Shown: positions 50,733 to 60,078, numbered from the stretch's first letter. The stretch is DNA of 64,000 bases from Lewinella sp. LCG006 (GCF_040784935.1 NZ_CP160680.1:1169501-1233500); one strand, 5' to 3'. Notes: generated by a model from the letters alone, not told the origin. Numbers and translations are program-made.

Positions 50733-53645
50733 ATGATGAGGTTATCCTGTCTTATCTTCATTGTCATTTTCCTTACTTCTCTTTCCTCCCTCTACAGTCA
50801 GTCTGTAGATGCCACGGCATTACAACAGCAGCTAAGGTCTGTAGAGGGAAGTAAGCGCGTGGATATCCTCAATACCTTAACGGAACAATTGAAATTTGAG
50901 CAGCCTGCGCAGGCCAAGGCTTATGCCGAAGAAGCCTATTCGCTGAGCAACAAACTTGCTTACCTTAAAGGAATCAGCACCAGTGCCGTACAGTTGGGTA
51001 TCTTTGAAAGAGACGCCAACAACTACATAAAAGCCATCCGCATTGTCAATACGGGTTTGGAAGCAGCCCGCACCGCCAACGATTATCCGGCGGCGTTGGC
51101 CGGCTTGGAGGTACTCAAAACCATTTACCAACGTACCAATCGTCCCAGGAAGATGGCCGAGGTGGAAGCCATGTACAAGCAGATCAAAACGAGAATAGAC
51201 CTGCGCCAGACTTCCGAGCAACTGGCTGAACTCGAAAAAGTGATCGAAGTCAAAGAGGATGAACTGAACCTATCGGAACAGGAAAAGCTGCAAATTGCTG
51301 CAGAGAAAGCTGCAGTGGCGGACGAACTGGCCATGACCATCGAGGATAAACTGCGCAAAGAAGCCGAGTTGGCCCGAGTGGGTCAGGAAAGGGCCGAACT
51401 GGAAAAAGAAGCACTCCAACTGGAAAAAGAGGCGGTAGAAAATGCCTTACTCTTACAAAAAGAACGAAATATCCGCAACCTCGCCTTCGCCATAATGGGC
51501 ATTTTTTTGTTCTTAATCCTGGCCGGTTGGCAGCGATCTCGCTTCAAGCGACAGCAAAAATTGGCAGAAATCGAGCGACAGCGCGTAGCCCGATTGGAAG
51601 AAATTGACCGCTTGAAAGACCAGTTTCTGGCCAATACCTCTCACGAACTCCGAACTCCTCTAAACGGAATTATCGGAATCGCGGAATGGCTACAGGAAAA
51701 AAGAAAAGAAGTAAGCCCCGAGGTGCTGAAAGACAACCTGTCTATGCTAATATCAGCAGGGAAGCGGCTTCACAAATTGGTGAATGATATTATGGATTTT
51801 TCCAGGTTGCAGCATGCAGAATTGCAGTTGATCTTAAAACCTCTGGATGTTCGTTCGCTAACAGAAATGGTCTTGCGGATCAATCAACCCCTTGCCAAGG
51901 CCAAACAGCTTAGCTTGATCAACAACATCCCCGCTGATCTACCCTCTGTACTGGCCGACGAAGACCGCTTGCAGCAAATATTGCACAACCTGATCGGGAA
52001 TGCTATCAAATTTACCAACGAAGGCAGCATCACCGTTTCCGCACAGGATGCCGTAGAGGTCATCAAAATTTCCGTCACAGATACGGGTATCGGTATTGCA
52101 CCTGAAAAACACGAAACTATTTTTGAAGCCTTCCAGCAAGAAGACGGTTCCTCCGTGCGGGAATTTGCAGGCACTGGTCTGGGTTTGTCTATCACCAAAT
52201 ACCTGGTTGACCTCCACAAGGGAGAGATAAGCCTGACATCAAAGCCCGGAGAAGGAACTACCTTTCATTTTAGTTTGCCTAAAACTGATGAAGCCCCGGT
52301 TGCTATAACATTGGAACACGAACCCTCCACCCATGAATTACTGCCCCTTCTTGGTGACAGCGAGCCAGCCGTCGACGAAGTGGCAGCAGCCTCAACAGAA
52401 CAAAAAGTCAACATCTTGATTGTAGACGATGAGCCGCTTAATCAACACGTATTCAATAACCACCTGGATGCCAGCCATTACCAGATTACTACGGCCTTGA
52501 ATGGTGCCGATGCGCTTAAAGCGATTGACGGCCCCGTGCGCTTCGATCTGGTTGTCCTGGATGTGATGATGCCGAGAATGTCGGGCTACGAAGTATGTGA
52601 GCAGATTCGAAAAAAATACCTGCCCTCAGAATTACCCATTATCATGGTCACCGCCAAAAATCTGGTCAAAGATCTGGTAGAGGGATTAAACACAGGTGCC
52701 AACGATTACCTGGCCAAGCCTTTTTCCAGACAAGAATTTCTCGCTCGTATAAAAAACCTGCTCAACCTGCACACCCTCAACCAGGCCAGCAGTCGTTTTG
52801 TACCCAATGCTTTTTTGCAAACCTTGGGTAAAGACAATATCACGCAAGTACGTCTGGGCGATCTGGTAGAGCGGGATGTAACTGTCTTCTTTGGCGACAT
52901 CCGGGACTACACTTCCCTTTCGGAAAAAATGACACCGGAGGAGAATTTCAAATTTGTCAAGGCTTTTAATAGTCGAATGGGCCCCGTCATAGACCAAAAC
53001 CACGGTTTTATCAACCAGTACCTGGGAGATGCCATCATGGCCATTTTTAAACAAAGTCCAAGGGATGCTTTGCAAGCAGCCATCGACTACCAAAAGACCC
53101 TGCAGCACTACAATAAAGAACGGCTAAAACGGCAGCGACGGCCCATCTCCTCCGGCATTGGCCTCCACACCGGAAAATTGGTCATGGGCATCATCGGAGA
53201 CGATAAACGCATGGATGCCGCTACGATCTCGGATACCGTCAATACTGCTGCCCGCATGGAAAGCCTCAATAAACATTACGCCACCAACATTCTCTTTAGT
53301 GAGGATAGCCTAACCGGTATTGGCACTAAAGAGGACTTCAATTTCCGCTACTTGGGAAAGGTACAACTGAAAGGGAAAAACCGCCCCGTGGGCGTCTACG
53401 AATGTTTTGATGGCGATGCACCCCAATTGCTGGAATTGAAAATTAAAACACTAAGCAGTTTCAATGAAGGCCTACAACACTTCTTCGCTCAAGACTTCCA
53501 GCAAGCCCAAAAAATCCTCGAAGAAGTCATCAACATAAGCCCCGAAGACCTTACCGCTCAATTGTTTTTAAAAGAATGCCGCCAGTATCTGACCAGTGGC
53601 GTGCCAGAAGGATGGACAGGGCTGAATAAAATGGAGGTAAAGTAA
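50733..53645 (+). CDS. Hybrid histidine kinase - receiver - class III adenylate/guanylate cyclase
   Basis: The protein is 970 aa. It has an N-terminal signal sequence (SCLIFIVIFLTSLSSLYSQ), then a helical TPR-like sensor region with coiled coil to about 245 and one transmembrane helix (about 248-266). HisKA has His304 in SHELRTPLNG, and HATPase_c covers about 365-520 (NLIGNAIKFTNEG, DTGIGIAP, GTGLGLSI). The receiver has phospho-Asp610 (VVLDVMMPRMSG). The class III cyclase domain has metal Asp722 (FFGDIRDYTS) and Asp766 (GDAIMAIF) plus DTVNTAARME. Sensing is predicted to control cyclic nucleotide synthesis through an internal phosphorelay. The neighbour phosphatase has a cNMP-binding domain. 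Confidence 0.92.
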   Translation: MMRLSCLIFIVIFLTSLSSLYSQSVDATALQQQLRSVEGSKRVDILNTLTEQLKFEQPAQAKAYAEEAYSLSNKLAYLKGISTSAVQLGIFERDANNYIKAIRIVNTGLEAARTANDYPAALAGLEVLKTIYQRTNRPRKMAEVEAMYKQIKTRIDLRQTSEQLAELEKVIEVKEDELNLSEQEKLQIAAEKAAVADELAMTIEDKLRKEAELARVGQERAELEKEALQLEKEAVENALLLQKERNIRNLAFAIMGIFLFLILAGWQRSRFKRQQKLAEIERQRVARLEEIDRLKDQFLANTSHELRTPLNGIIGIAEWLQEKRKEVSPEVLKDNLSMLISAGKRLHKLVNDIMDFSRLQHAELQLILKPLDVRSLTEMVLRINQPLAKAKQLSLINNIPADLPSVLADEDRLQQILHNLIGNAIKFTNEGSITVSAQDAVEVIKISVTDTGIGIAPEKHETIFEAFQQEDGSSVREFAGTGLGLSITKYLVDLHKGEISLTSKPGEGTTFHFSLPKTDEAPVAITLEHEPSTHELLPLLGDSEPAVDEVAAASTEQKVNILIVDDEPLNQHVFNNHLDASHYQITTALNGADALKAIDGPVRFDLVVLDVMMPRMSGYEVCEQIRKKYLPSELPIIMVTAKNLVKDLVEGLNTGANDYLAKPFSRQEFLARIKNLLNLHTLNQASSRFVPNAFLQTLGKDNITQVRLGDLVERDVTVFFGDIRDYTSLSEKMTPEENFKFVKAFNSRMGPVIDQNHGFINQYLGDAIMAIFKQSPRDALQAAIDYQKTLQHYNKERLKRQRRPISSGIGLHTGKLVMGIIGDDKRMDAATISDTVNTAARMESLNKHYATNILFSEDSLTGIGTKEDFNFRYLGKVQLKGKNRPVGVYECFDGDAPQLLELKIKTLSSFNEGLQHFFAQDFQQAQKILEEVINISPEDLTAQLFLKECRQYLTSGVPEGWTGLNKMEVK

Positions 53646-53650
53646 AATAC

Positions 53651-53682
53651 AAAAGCCCCGAAGCGATGCTTCGAGGCTTTTT
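53651..53682. terminator. Rho-independent terminator after hybrid kinase gene
   Basis: AAAGCC.CGAAGC pairs with GCTTCG.GGCTTT around a GAT loop, flanked by A-run and T-run. It sits 5 bp after the kinase stop and just 3' of the minus-strand tRNA, so it can serve both. Confidence 0.88.
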
Positions 53683-53683
53683 G

Positions 53684-53757
53684 CGGTCCGGACGGGACTT
53701 GAACCCGCGACCCCGTGCGTGACAGGCACGTATTCTAACCAACTGAACTACCGAACC
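53684..53757 (-). tRNA. tRNA-Asp (anticodon GTC)
   Basis: On the minus strand a 74-nt cloverleaf can be drawn. The acceptor arm is GGTTCGG/CCGGACC (one G-T pair) and the D arm follows TAGTTCAGTTGGTTAGA. The anticodon stem is CGTGC/GCACG with loop CTGTCAC (anticodon GTC), and the T loop is GGGTTCAAGTCCC. CCA is not encoded. Confidence 0.95.
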
Positions 53758-54034
53758 GTAGTTTTTTTTGCTGAATCAATGAACTCATTTGTTCGTCAGC
53801 GGTGCAAATTTAAGACGCTTTTTCATTCCGTGCAATAGCTGGATGAAAAAAAATTGCTTTTCTTTCTTTTTTCCACAGCTCAACAACAACAAAGATTCTG
53901 ATAATGAACAATTTAAGGAAATGAAAAAAATTTCTCTTTTTCTCATTTATCCTTTTGTACTACCTTTGCCCAGCACTTAAGAAGTTCGAACCAGCAGGCG
54001 ATGCTTTGCTGGAGGGCTGTAAAACGTCTACTAT
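53758..54034. other. Promoter-containing gap before accA
   Basis: About 277 bp, A/T-rich and without a gene. TACCTTTG at 53961-53968 matches the -7 consensus, about 66 bp before the accA start. I see no typical -33 element. Confidence 0.4.
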
Positions 54035-54994
54035 ATGGTATTCCTGGAATTTGAGAAGCCTTTAGAGAAATTATATGAGCAGCTGGAAAAAATCCAGCAA
54101 GTGGCCGAAGAAGGGGATTTGGACATGTCTGATTCTATCAAGGAATTGGAAAACAAAATCCGAGCTACCCGCAAAGAAATCTACGGCAACCTCACAGGTT
54201 GGGAACGGGTACAACTGTCCCGGCACCCCGAGCGGCCCTACACCCTCTACTATATCAGGGAGATGAGCCGTAAGTTTATCGAATTGCACGGAGATCGCAA
54301 CTTCAAAGATGACAAAGCTATTGTTGGCGGCATCGCTAACCTCGATGGGCAGACCGTCGTGATCCTTGGCCACCAGAAGGGTGTGAATACCAAGATGCGA
54401 CAGTACCGCAACTTCGGCATGGCCAATCCTGAAGGTTACCGCAAGGCCCTGCGACTGATGAAACTCGCCGAACGCTTCAACTATCCCGTCATTTGTCTGA
54501 TCGACACGCCGGGGGCATTTCCGGGTATCGAAGCAGAAGAACGCGGCCAGTCGGAAGCTATTGCTCGCAACCTCTTCGAAATGGCACAGCTCAAAGTACC
54601 TATCGTTTGTGCCGTGATCGGCGAAGGAGCCAGTGGTGGTGCTATTGGTATCGGACTGGGTGATCGAGTGTTCATGCTCGAAAATACCTGGTATTCGGTG
54701 ATCTCACCAGAATCTTGCTCTTCTATCCTTTGGCGTAGTTGGGACTACAAAGAACAAGCGGCTGACGCCCTCAAGCTGACGGCTGACGATATGCTCTCTT
54801 TCGGCATCATCGACGACATCATCAAGGAACCTATCGGTGGGGCACATACCAATCCGGAGGAAATGGCCAAGATCCTAAAGCGCCAGCTCAAAAAAGCCAT
54901 TGCGGAACTCCAGGAAATGGATACGGAAGAAAGGATTGAAGCACGAATCAATAAATACGCTAATATTGGCGTTTACGACGTGGTGAAGGAATAA
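54035..54994 (+). CDS. accA: Acetyl-CoA carboxylase carboxyltransferase subunit alpha
   Basis: The protein is 319 aa, the normal length for AccA. N-terminal helices ([19 protein letters not shown]) are followed by the carboxyltransferase crotonase-like fold: ARHPERPYT-like [61 protein letters not shown] and [14 protein letters not shown]. It transfers carboxyl from biotin to acetyl-CoA with AccD, the committed step of fatty acid synthesis. It is followed 32 bp later by a DUF6913 gene. Confidence 0.96.
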   Translation: MVFLEFEKPLEKLYEQLEKIQQVAEEGDLDMSDSIKELENKIRATRKEIYGNLTGWERVQLSRHPERPYTLYYIREMSRKFIELHGDRNFKDDKAIVGGIANLDGQTVVILGHQKGVNTKMRQYRNFGMANPEGYRKALRLMKLAERFNYPVICLIDTPGAFPGIEAEERGQSEAIARNLFEMAQLKVPIVCAVIGEGASGGAIGIGLGDRVFMLENTWYSVISPESCSSILWRSWDYKEQAADALKLTADDMLSFGIIDDIIKEPIGGAHTNPEEMAKILKRQLKKAIAELQEMDTEERIEARINKYANIGVYDVVKE

Positions 54995-55026
54995 ACAACT
55001 TCCTTTCATGACTTGTTGCTGCATCT

Positions 55027-55566
55027 ATGGGAATCATTGATCGAATCAAAGACCGGTTTTACCAAAAGTCCTTACCTGCTAAACCAGCGCGTAATAAAGG
55101 TCAGACACCTCGTAACATCGAAGAAGCCAAAACCATCGGCATCCTCTTCGATGCAACGGATATTGATTATCGCAAAAAGATTCTCGCCTATGCTGATAGC
55201 CTACGCAAACAAGGAAAAAAGGTGAGTACCCTGGCCTTTATCTCTACCGCTGACAAAGAGGCCACCTTTTCCTTCGATTTTTTCACCCTCCGCCAGATCG
55301 ATTGGGCCCAACGCCCCAAAGGGGAAGCTATCTCCCACTGGCTTCAACATGACTTTGAGGTGCTCATCTGCCTCTTCCCCCAATCATCCCGGTTTACCGA
55401 GTACATAGCCCTCCATACCCACGCCGGCCTTAAAATTGGCCCCCTAGCCTCCAACCCCACCTGTTACGACCTTATGCTCGACATGCCCGCCACAAGTACA
55501 CCGCAGCAGATTATCAAGCAGTATGAACAAGTGCTGGCCCGGACGGTGCCGCAGAAAGTAGCTTAA
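55027..55566 (+). CDS. DUF6913 family protein
   Basis: The protein is 179 aa. It is a soluble alpha/beta protein (TIGILFDATDIDYRKKILAYADSLRKQGKKV, FEVLICLFPQSSRFTEYIALHTHAGLKIGPL) that matches a conserved Bacteroidota family of unknown function (DUF6913). It is probably co-transcribed with accA. There are no catalytic residues I can name. Confidence 0.8.
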   Translation: MGIIDRIKDRFYQKSLPAKPARNKGQTPRNIEEAKTIGILFDATDIDYRKKILAYADSLRKQGKKVSTLAFISTADKEATFSFDFFTLRQIDWAQRPKGEAISHWLQHDFEVLICLFPQSSRFTEYIALHTHAGLKIGPLASNPTCYDLMLDMPATSTPQQIIKQYEQVLARTVPQKVA

Positions 55567-55687
55567 GTCGGAGGTGGGAAATTGGAAGTCGGAAGTATTT
55601 TATACGCCTAGTAGCATTTACGCCTACGCCCTTAAAGGACTTACGTGTGTCTCATTTCCGACTTCCCACTTCCGCTTTCCGACTTCT
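55565..55687. repeat. TCGGAA-type palindromic element, copy 2
   Basis: AAGTCGGAGGTGGGAAATTGGAAGTCGGAAGT on the left pairs with ATTTCCGACTTCCCACTTCCGCTTTCCGACTT on the right. It begins at the DUF6913 stop and ends at the stop of the convergent MepA-like gene. Confidence 0.75.
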
Positions 55688-56489
55688 ACAACTGCACATG
55701 CAAATGATCATCGTGCCGCACCGCGCCACATCCGTGGAAACGAATCTTCCCGTAGCTGCTAAGTTTCCAGCGCGTTTTCAAGTGAGGTTCCAAAAATATT
55801 TTCCCAACTCCCTTTCTCCGAGCAAAGGCATCAACCAATTGGCTTGTTTCCGGCTCCGCTAAAACGTACTGTTGCCCCAAAAACGGTTTTGCCAGCAATG
55901 ACAAAATACTGTACTGCCAGTAGCCTTTATCTGCGCAAATTCCAGGCTGATTCTTTTCACCCGGTTTCGGAGCAGCACAGCGACCATACCCCAAGAAGCC
56001 CGGTGCCCTACTCCTAAGTTCACCTCCCTTCTGATAAAAAAAAGCCAAGTCAAGCTTTCGTCCATCGCTATGACTTCGATGAGGCAGCAGAGGGAAGCCG
56101 TCCATAAATGGGAAGTTGGCATCCAGATAGGTGATCACCATCCCTGGGTTTTTCGCAGCCAGGGTCTGGGCCACCGCAATCACTTCCGCTTTCAGCGTCG
56201 GACTCACATAATGCCGGTTAGCCAGCACCGTAAACCTGCTTTGGGCCTGTAAAGGTACCTCCTGCGTAGCACCATAGGGCAATGCTACCCGCCCACCTAA
56301 GCGAGCAAAAAAAGGAAGCACCAACCACACCAGCAAGTACAAGGCAGGAAAATAGGTCCAACCCCACCGCGCACTAGGCTGCCAACGTTTCCATAGCAAA
56401 CTGCCTACATACACCACTCCGCCCACCTGGGTAACGACGCTAAGAAGAACGAACAATAGGATACGCCATATGAATTTTAACATCGTCAT
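55686..56489 (-). CDS. Membrane-anchored MepA-like (LAS-type) peptidase
   Basis: The protein is 267 aa from ATG 56489. A longer frame to 56633 would be encoded by repeat sequence and is unlikely. Two N-terminal hydrophobic helices (FIWRILLFVLLSVVTQVGGVVYVG, WTYFPALYLLVWLVLPFF) are followed by a domain with HSDGRKLDLAFFY and a C-terminal HDDHLHVQL. These give the H-x6-D ... H-x-H zinc ligands of LAS peptidases such as the murein endopeptidase MepA. The probable substrate is peptidoglycan cross-links in the periplasm. Assignment to the fold is good; exact bond cleaved is not known. Confidence 0.72.
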   Translation of the reverse strand: MTMLKFIWRILLFVLLSVVTQVGGVVYVGSLLWKRWQPSARWGWTYFPALYLLVWLVLPFFARLGGRVALPYGATQEVPLQAQSRFTVLANRHYVSPTLKAEVIAVAQTLAAKNPGMVITYLDANFPFMDGFPLLPHRSHSDGRKLDLAFFYQKGGELRSRAPGFLGYGRCAAPKPGEKNQPGICADKGYWQYSILSLLAKPFLGQQYVLAEPETSQLVDAFARRKGVGKIFLEPHLKTRWKLSSYGKIRFHGCGAVRHDDHLHVQL

Positions 56490-56605
56490 CGTTTCTTTTA
56501 TGAGTTCGAATTTCAGCATTCTTCTGGAATGGTATTGGATACGAGGCGATTGCATCGTCGCTTTGGGTAGTGCATAGAGGGCGTTGATGCCACTGGCAAA
56601 AATAA

Positions 56606-56640
56606 CAACCTTTACACCCTTACACTCACCCAACTTTTAC
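56606..56640. repeat. GTGTAA-type repeat arm
   Basis: CAACCTTTACACCCTTACACTCACCCAACTTTTAC matches the right arm of the elements at 18387-18478 and 19714-19752. It lies between the MepA-like gene start and the end of the GNAT gene. Confidence 0.5.
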
Positions 56641-57191
56641 ATCTTGTATACCTTCGTCATCCTAATCATCCCCCGATAGTGCTCGTGCATCCGTTCAAAA
56701 CTCAGACGCAGTGTACCCGTCACTTGATATCCCATTTTTTCGTAGAAGCCCTGCGCCGCTTGCTGCGTATCCATAGCTTCCAGCCACACCAGCGACTTGC
56801 CCAGGCTTTGGGCCTCTCTATCCGTCAGGGTAAGCAACTCCCGCCCAATACCCTTCCCGTGGGTACTTGGGTGCAGGTAAATACGATGGAGCTTTAGGCC
56901 AGCTTCCGCTGGATAATCCAGGCAGGGCTGATGAAGATGCCACCGCAGAATGCCCGCAGGGTGACCCTCCCACTGTACGATCCAGTAAGGAGCATCGGTT
57001 TCCGCCAAATCCCTCAAAACGGCCTCCTCGCGATACGTTTCGTTCAAGTACCACGTACCACCATCCTCCCACAAGTGCGCGTATACAGGAGGGTAACAGG
57101 CCTGCATGAGGGGTAAAATCGTGACAGCATTCGCCTCCGTCACTGGTACCAACGACAAGGAAGGAGATACCTGCCTGGTTTCATTTTTCAT
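56637..57191 (-). CDS. GNAT-family N-acetyltransferase
   Basis: The protein is 184 aa. It is a GNAT fold with the acetyl-CoA motif A RIYLHPSTHGKGIGRELLTLTDREAQ (R/Q-x-x-G-x-G/A type) and motif B LEAMDTQQAAQGFYEKMGYQVTG. The N-terminal substrate region SLVPVTEANAVTILPLMQACY is typical of single-domain GNATs. The substrate is unknown. It is transcribed after anmK on the same strand, 66 bp apart. Confidence 0.88.
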   Translation of the reverse strand: MKNETRQVSPSLSLVPVTEANAVTILPLMQACYPPVYAHLWEDGGTWYLNETYREEAVLRDLAETDAPYWIVQWEGHPAGILRWHLHQPCLDYPAEAGLKLHRIYLHPSTHGKGIGRELLTLTDREAQSLGKSLVWLEAMDTQQAAQGFYEKMGYQVTGTLRLSFERMHEHYRGMIRMTKVYKM

Positions 57192-57257
57192 TTTCTTATA
57201 CTTTTCTTCGCCGACGCCTTAGTGCTTTCATGGCAAAAAACGCCCCGCAAACGCTGA

Positions 57258-58358
57258 TCATGCCCAGTGAATCGCCCCACCAACTGCTGCCCGACGCGCG
57301 CCCGTTACCGAAGGAATAACATTAGGTTGCCGCTGCCAGCGCAGCGCACCAGCCAGGGCCATCAGTGCCGCTTCTTTAAAAGCGATGATATCAGCGGCGG
57401 CAATCTCTAATTGTACAGGTTGAACAGCAGCGGCGATACACTCACACAAAAAGGCATTAAAGCCACCACCTCCCGCTACCAAAAGTTGTTGCTGATCCGT
57501 CAGTTCAATATTCTCCTTCTCCGCTACTTTCCGCAGGCTTGCCCCAATCTGCCCGGCCATGTGGTGGCAATAGGTATGCAAGCGATCTGCTAACGCATAT
57601 TGCGGATCTTGGAAAAGTGGCAGCAACTGCTCGCGCACCCAATCATTGCCCAAAGATTTGGGGGGCGGCTGTGTATGAAAAGGCAGTGCATCCGCAGCAG
57701 CTTTTAGTTTGGGGATCAACTGCCCGGTGCGGGCCAGATCGCCGTTTTTGTCGTAATCTTTACCGATTTCTTGCATCAAGGTATCCAAAACTTGGTTGGC
57801 CCCTCCTACATCGAAAGCCACGTAGCCATGATCCGTTTTGATGCTGATATTGCTGATTCCCCCCAGATTGAGACAGGCAAAATACTGGGGAAAGAAATAC
57901 CGATCAGCCAGTGGTGCCAATGGCGCACCTTGTCCGCCCAAGGCCATATCCTGGGCACGAAATTGATCAATCACAGGAATATTCAAAATGCCAGCTATCG
58001 CGGCTCCATCTCCAATCTGGGTGGTGGTATGTTGCTCAGGGTAATGAAAAACCGTGTGCCCATGACTGGCCACAAAATCTACCCTTTCGGGCAACTCATC
58101 AATAAAAGTGCGCAGCATCCGCCCATAATGCAACCCAAGCTCGGTATGCAAAAGCCACAGCTCTCGGCCACCCAGCAAGGGGGCATTGCGCAGCCGCTGT
58201 TGCCAACTTTCGTCATAAGGAATCGTGATACCCCGATGGAGCGTCCAGCTAAGCAATTTTGCGGGATCATCCGCTGCAAACTGGAAAGTACACCAGGCCA
58301 GATCGGCTCCATCTAAAGAAGAACCTGACATGAGGCCCACCACCGAAAATGTAGACAT
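57258..58358 (-). CDS. anmK: Anhydro-N-acetylmuramic acid kinase
   Basis: The protein is 366 aa, the expected size. N-terminal GLMSGSSLDGADLAW is the ATP-binding phosphate-1 motif. VASHGHTVFHYPE, QIGDGAAIAG, VIDQFRAQDMALGGQGAPLAPLAD and CLNLGGISNIS are AnmK signatures. It phosphorylates 1,6-anhydro-MurNAc in peptidoglycan recycling. The neighbouring MepA-like peptidase would act on the same polymer. Confidence 0.95.
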   Translation of the reverse strand: MSTFSVVGLMSGSSLDGADLAWCTFQFAADDPAKLLSWTLHRGITIPYDESWQQRLRNAPLLGGRELWLLHTELGLHYGRMLRTFIDELPERVDFVASHGHTVFHYPEQHTTTQIGDGAAIAGILNIPVIDQFRAQDMALGGQGAPLAPLADRYFFPQYFACLNLGGISNISIKTDHGYVAFDVGGANQVLDTLMQEIGKDYDKNGDLARTGQLIPKLKAAADALPFHTQPPPKSLGNDWVREQLLPLFQDPQYALADRLHTYCHHMAGQIGASLRKVAEKENIELTDQQQLLVAGGGGFNAFLCECIAAAVQPVQLEIAAADIIAFKEAALMALAGALRWQRQPNVIPSVTGARRAAVGGAIHWA

Positions 58359-58425
58359 AACAGTAATTTTTTTAGTGTTAATACCCGGTGGTCTAATGTT
58401 TGTTCTTGTTCCTTCTATTGTTCAT

Positions 58426-58459
58426 GGGCCTCCCCGCCCTGCGGGAGTGGGGAGGACCC
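58426..58459. repeat. GC-rich hairpin
   Basis: GGGCCTCCCC ... GGGGAGGACCC pairs around a short CCCTGCGGG hairpin between anmK and the cytochrome gene. It resembles the palindromic words in 16791-16898. It could be a terminator-like or mobile repeat. Confidence 0.5.
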
Positions 58460-58510
58460 AACAAGCGGCTTATCCCTGTACCAAATACTCCATATCTAGT
58501 ACCTCAAAAA

Positions 58511-58849
58511 CTACTTCTTCAACTCCAGCGTATATTCCGCTACGGCAGCAATCTCGTCGGCATCCAGCAGGTTTTCGAAGGGGGTCATCGCACCGCGTCC
58601 TTTGGTGATGACGACGATACGATCGGCCAATGGCAGCTCGCTGGTGGTAAGGTTGAAAGCGCCGCTAGCTCCCATGTCGCCGTAAAGGCCATGGCAGGTG
58701 ACGCAGTATTGCTTGTATATTTTTTTGCCATCGGCTTGAGGTGTAGCTGCTGCCGTCTGTTCAGTAGATTTTGTTCCCTCAGGAGAATCCGAACCGCCGC
58801 AAGCATAGATAAAGGTGGCGATTAGTAAAAATATCAATGTATGTTTCAT
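58511..58849 (-). CDS. Lipoprotein c-type cytochrome
   Basis: The protein is 112 aa. The SPII signal is MKHTLIFLLIATFIYAC, followed by a Thr/Glu linker and a class I cytochrome c domain. Its haem motif is CVTCH (about residues 57-61) and the likely axial Met is in GRGAMTPFENLLD. It is a small membrane-tethered electron carrier in the periplasm. The gene stands alone, upstream of anmK on the same strand. Confidence 0.9.
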   Translation of the reverse strand: MKHTLIFLLIATFIYACGGSDSPEGTKSTEQTAAATPQADGKKIYKQYCVTCHGLYGDMGASGAFNLTTSELPLADRIVVITKGRGAMTPFENLLDADEIAAVAEYTLELKK

Positions 58850-59031
58850 TCCTAGGCCTTGTTTTTTTTGTTAAGGAATTATTTTTCATCAAGTGCTTTG
58901 TTCGTAAATGTACTACATGGCCGAATAAATCGCGCCGTTTCTCGGCTAAAACCTTTTACTTGTCCAAAAATCAAACCTCTTTGTAGGAATAAACTGTTAC
59001 CTTGTAGAGATAATAAAAGCTAAATAATTTT

Positions 59032-59874
59032 ATGAGTGATCAACGATACAAAACCAGCCAAGGCAAACTGATAAGTGCTGCGGTGATTGGTTTTCTGGTA
59101 CTTATGGTGCTGGTTATTTTTTCCAGTGCAACTTTTCTGACCATTGACGCGGGCGAGCGCGGGGTACTTTTCCGGCGTTTTGACGGAGGGATTGATAAAA
59201 CAACGGTTTACACTCCAGGCTTCCACGTATTGGCCCCCTGGAATACCATGTACGTCTATGATGTTCGGGAAAAACAGATCGAAGAAAAGATCGATGCCCT
59301 TTCGAACAACGGTCTGAACATTGCCCTCGACGTAACGGTGCGGGTAAACCCCAAGTACGACAAAATTGGCGTGCTGCACGAAAAATTTGGCAAAGACTAC
59401 GCCAATACGCTGGTGCGCCCCGAAGTGCGCTCGGCCGTACGGGAGGCCATTGGTAAGTTTACCCCCGAAGAGCTTTACTCTACCCGCCGCGACGAGGTGC
59501 AGACCCTGATCCAGACCGAACTGGAAAAATCGCTAGGCGCTAACAATATCGACTTGCAAGCTACCCTGATCCGCGACATTCAACTACCGGATAAGGTACG
59601 TTCGGCTATTGAAGATAAGCTGGAAGCAGAGCAGTCGTCACTGAAATACGAGTTTATCCTCACCAAGGAGCGCCAGGAAGCCGAGCGTCGGATCATTGAA
59701 GCAGAAGCCAAAGCGCGTGCCAACCAGATCCTAAACGCCAGCTTGAGCGCCAATATCCTCAAAGACAAAGGCATTGAAGCCACTTTGGAATTGGCCAACT
59801 CACCCAATAGCAAAGTTATCATCGTCGGTGGTGATAGCTCAGGTGGGCTACCGCTGATTTTGGGGGGGAATTAA
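59032..59874 (+). CDS. Prohibitin/SPFH-domain membrane protein
   Basis: The protein is 280 aa. One N-terminal transmembrane helix (AAVIGFLVLMVLVIFSSATF) is followed by the SPFH/band 7 domain (AGERGVLFRRFDGG, PGFHVLAPWNTMYVYDVREKQIEEK, LDVTVRVNPKYDKIG, RSAVREAIGKFTPEELYSTR). The C-terminal coiled coil is AEQSSLKYEFILTKERQEAERRIIEAEAKA. Such proteins form ring or cage assemblies in the membrane and often modulate FtsH-type proteases. No protease gene is adjacent. Confidence 0.92.
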   Translation: MSDQRYKTSQGKLISAAVIGFLVLMVLVIFSSATFLTIDAGERGVLFRRFDGGIDKTTVYTPGFHVLAPWNTMYVYDVREKQIEEKIDALSNNGLNIALDVTVRVNPKYDKIGVLHEKFGKDYANTLVRPEVRSAVREAIGKFTPEELYSTRRDEVQTLIQTELEKSLGANNIDLQATLIRDIQLPDKVRSAIEDKLEAEQSSLKYEFILTKERQEAERRIIEAEAKARANQILNASLSANILKDKGIEATLELANSPNSKVIIVGGDSSGGLPLILGGN

Positions 59875-59990
59875 AAAGTCGGAAAACGGAAAGCGGAAGT
59901 CGGAAGTAATGTAATACACGAAGACCAAGAGGGACGTATTGAATGGATGCTTAAAATATTTCCGACTTCCCACTTCCGCTTTCCGACTTT
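59875..59990. repeat. TCGGAA-type palindromic element, copy 3
   Basis: AAAGTCGGAAAACGGAAAGCGGAAGTCGGAAGT pairs with ATTTCCGACTTCCCACTTCCGCTTTCCGACTTT. The core contains TACACGAAGACCAAGAGG. It is the best preserved copy, directly after the prohibitin stop. Confidence 0.8.
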
Positions 59991-60078
59991 GAAAAATGCG
60001 CGATCAGGAAATATCCTTTTCGCGCTTTTTTTTTAAAGCCCAATGCGAAATGCCTACAGGTGTTACCCGAAAAGATTG

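Noticed and set aside
53684-53757. tRNA-Asp as an integration site for the island
   Set aside because: The tRNA lies 4.6 kb outside the right border, and no tRNA fragment is duplicated at either border.
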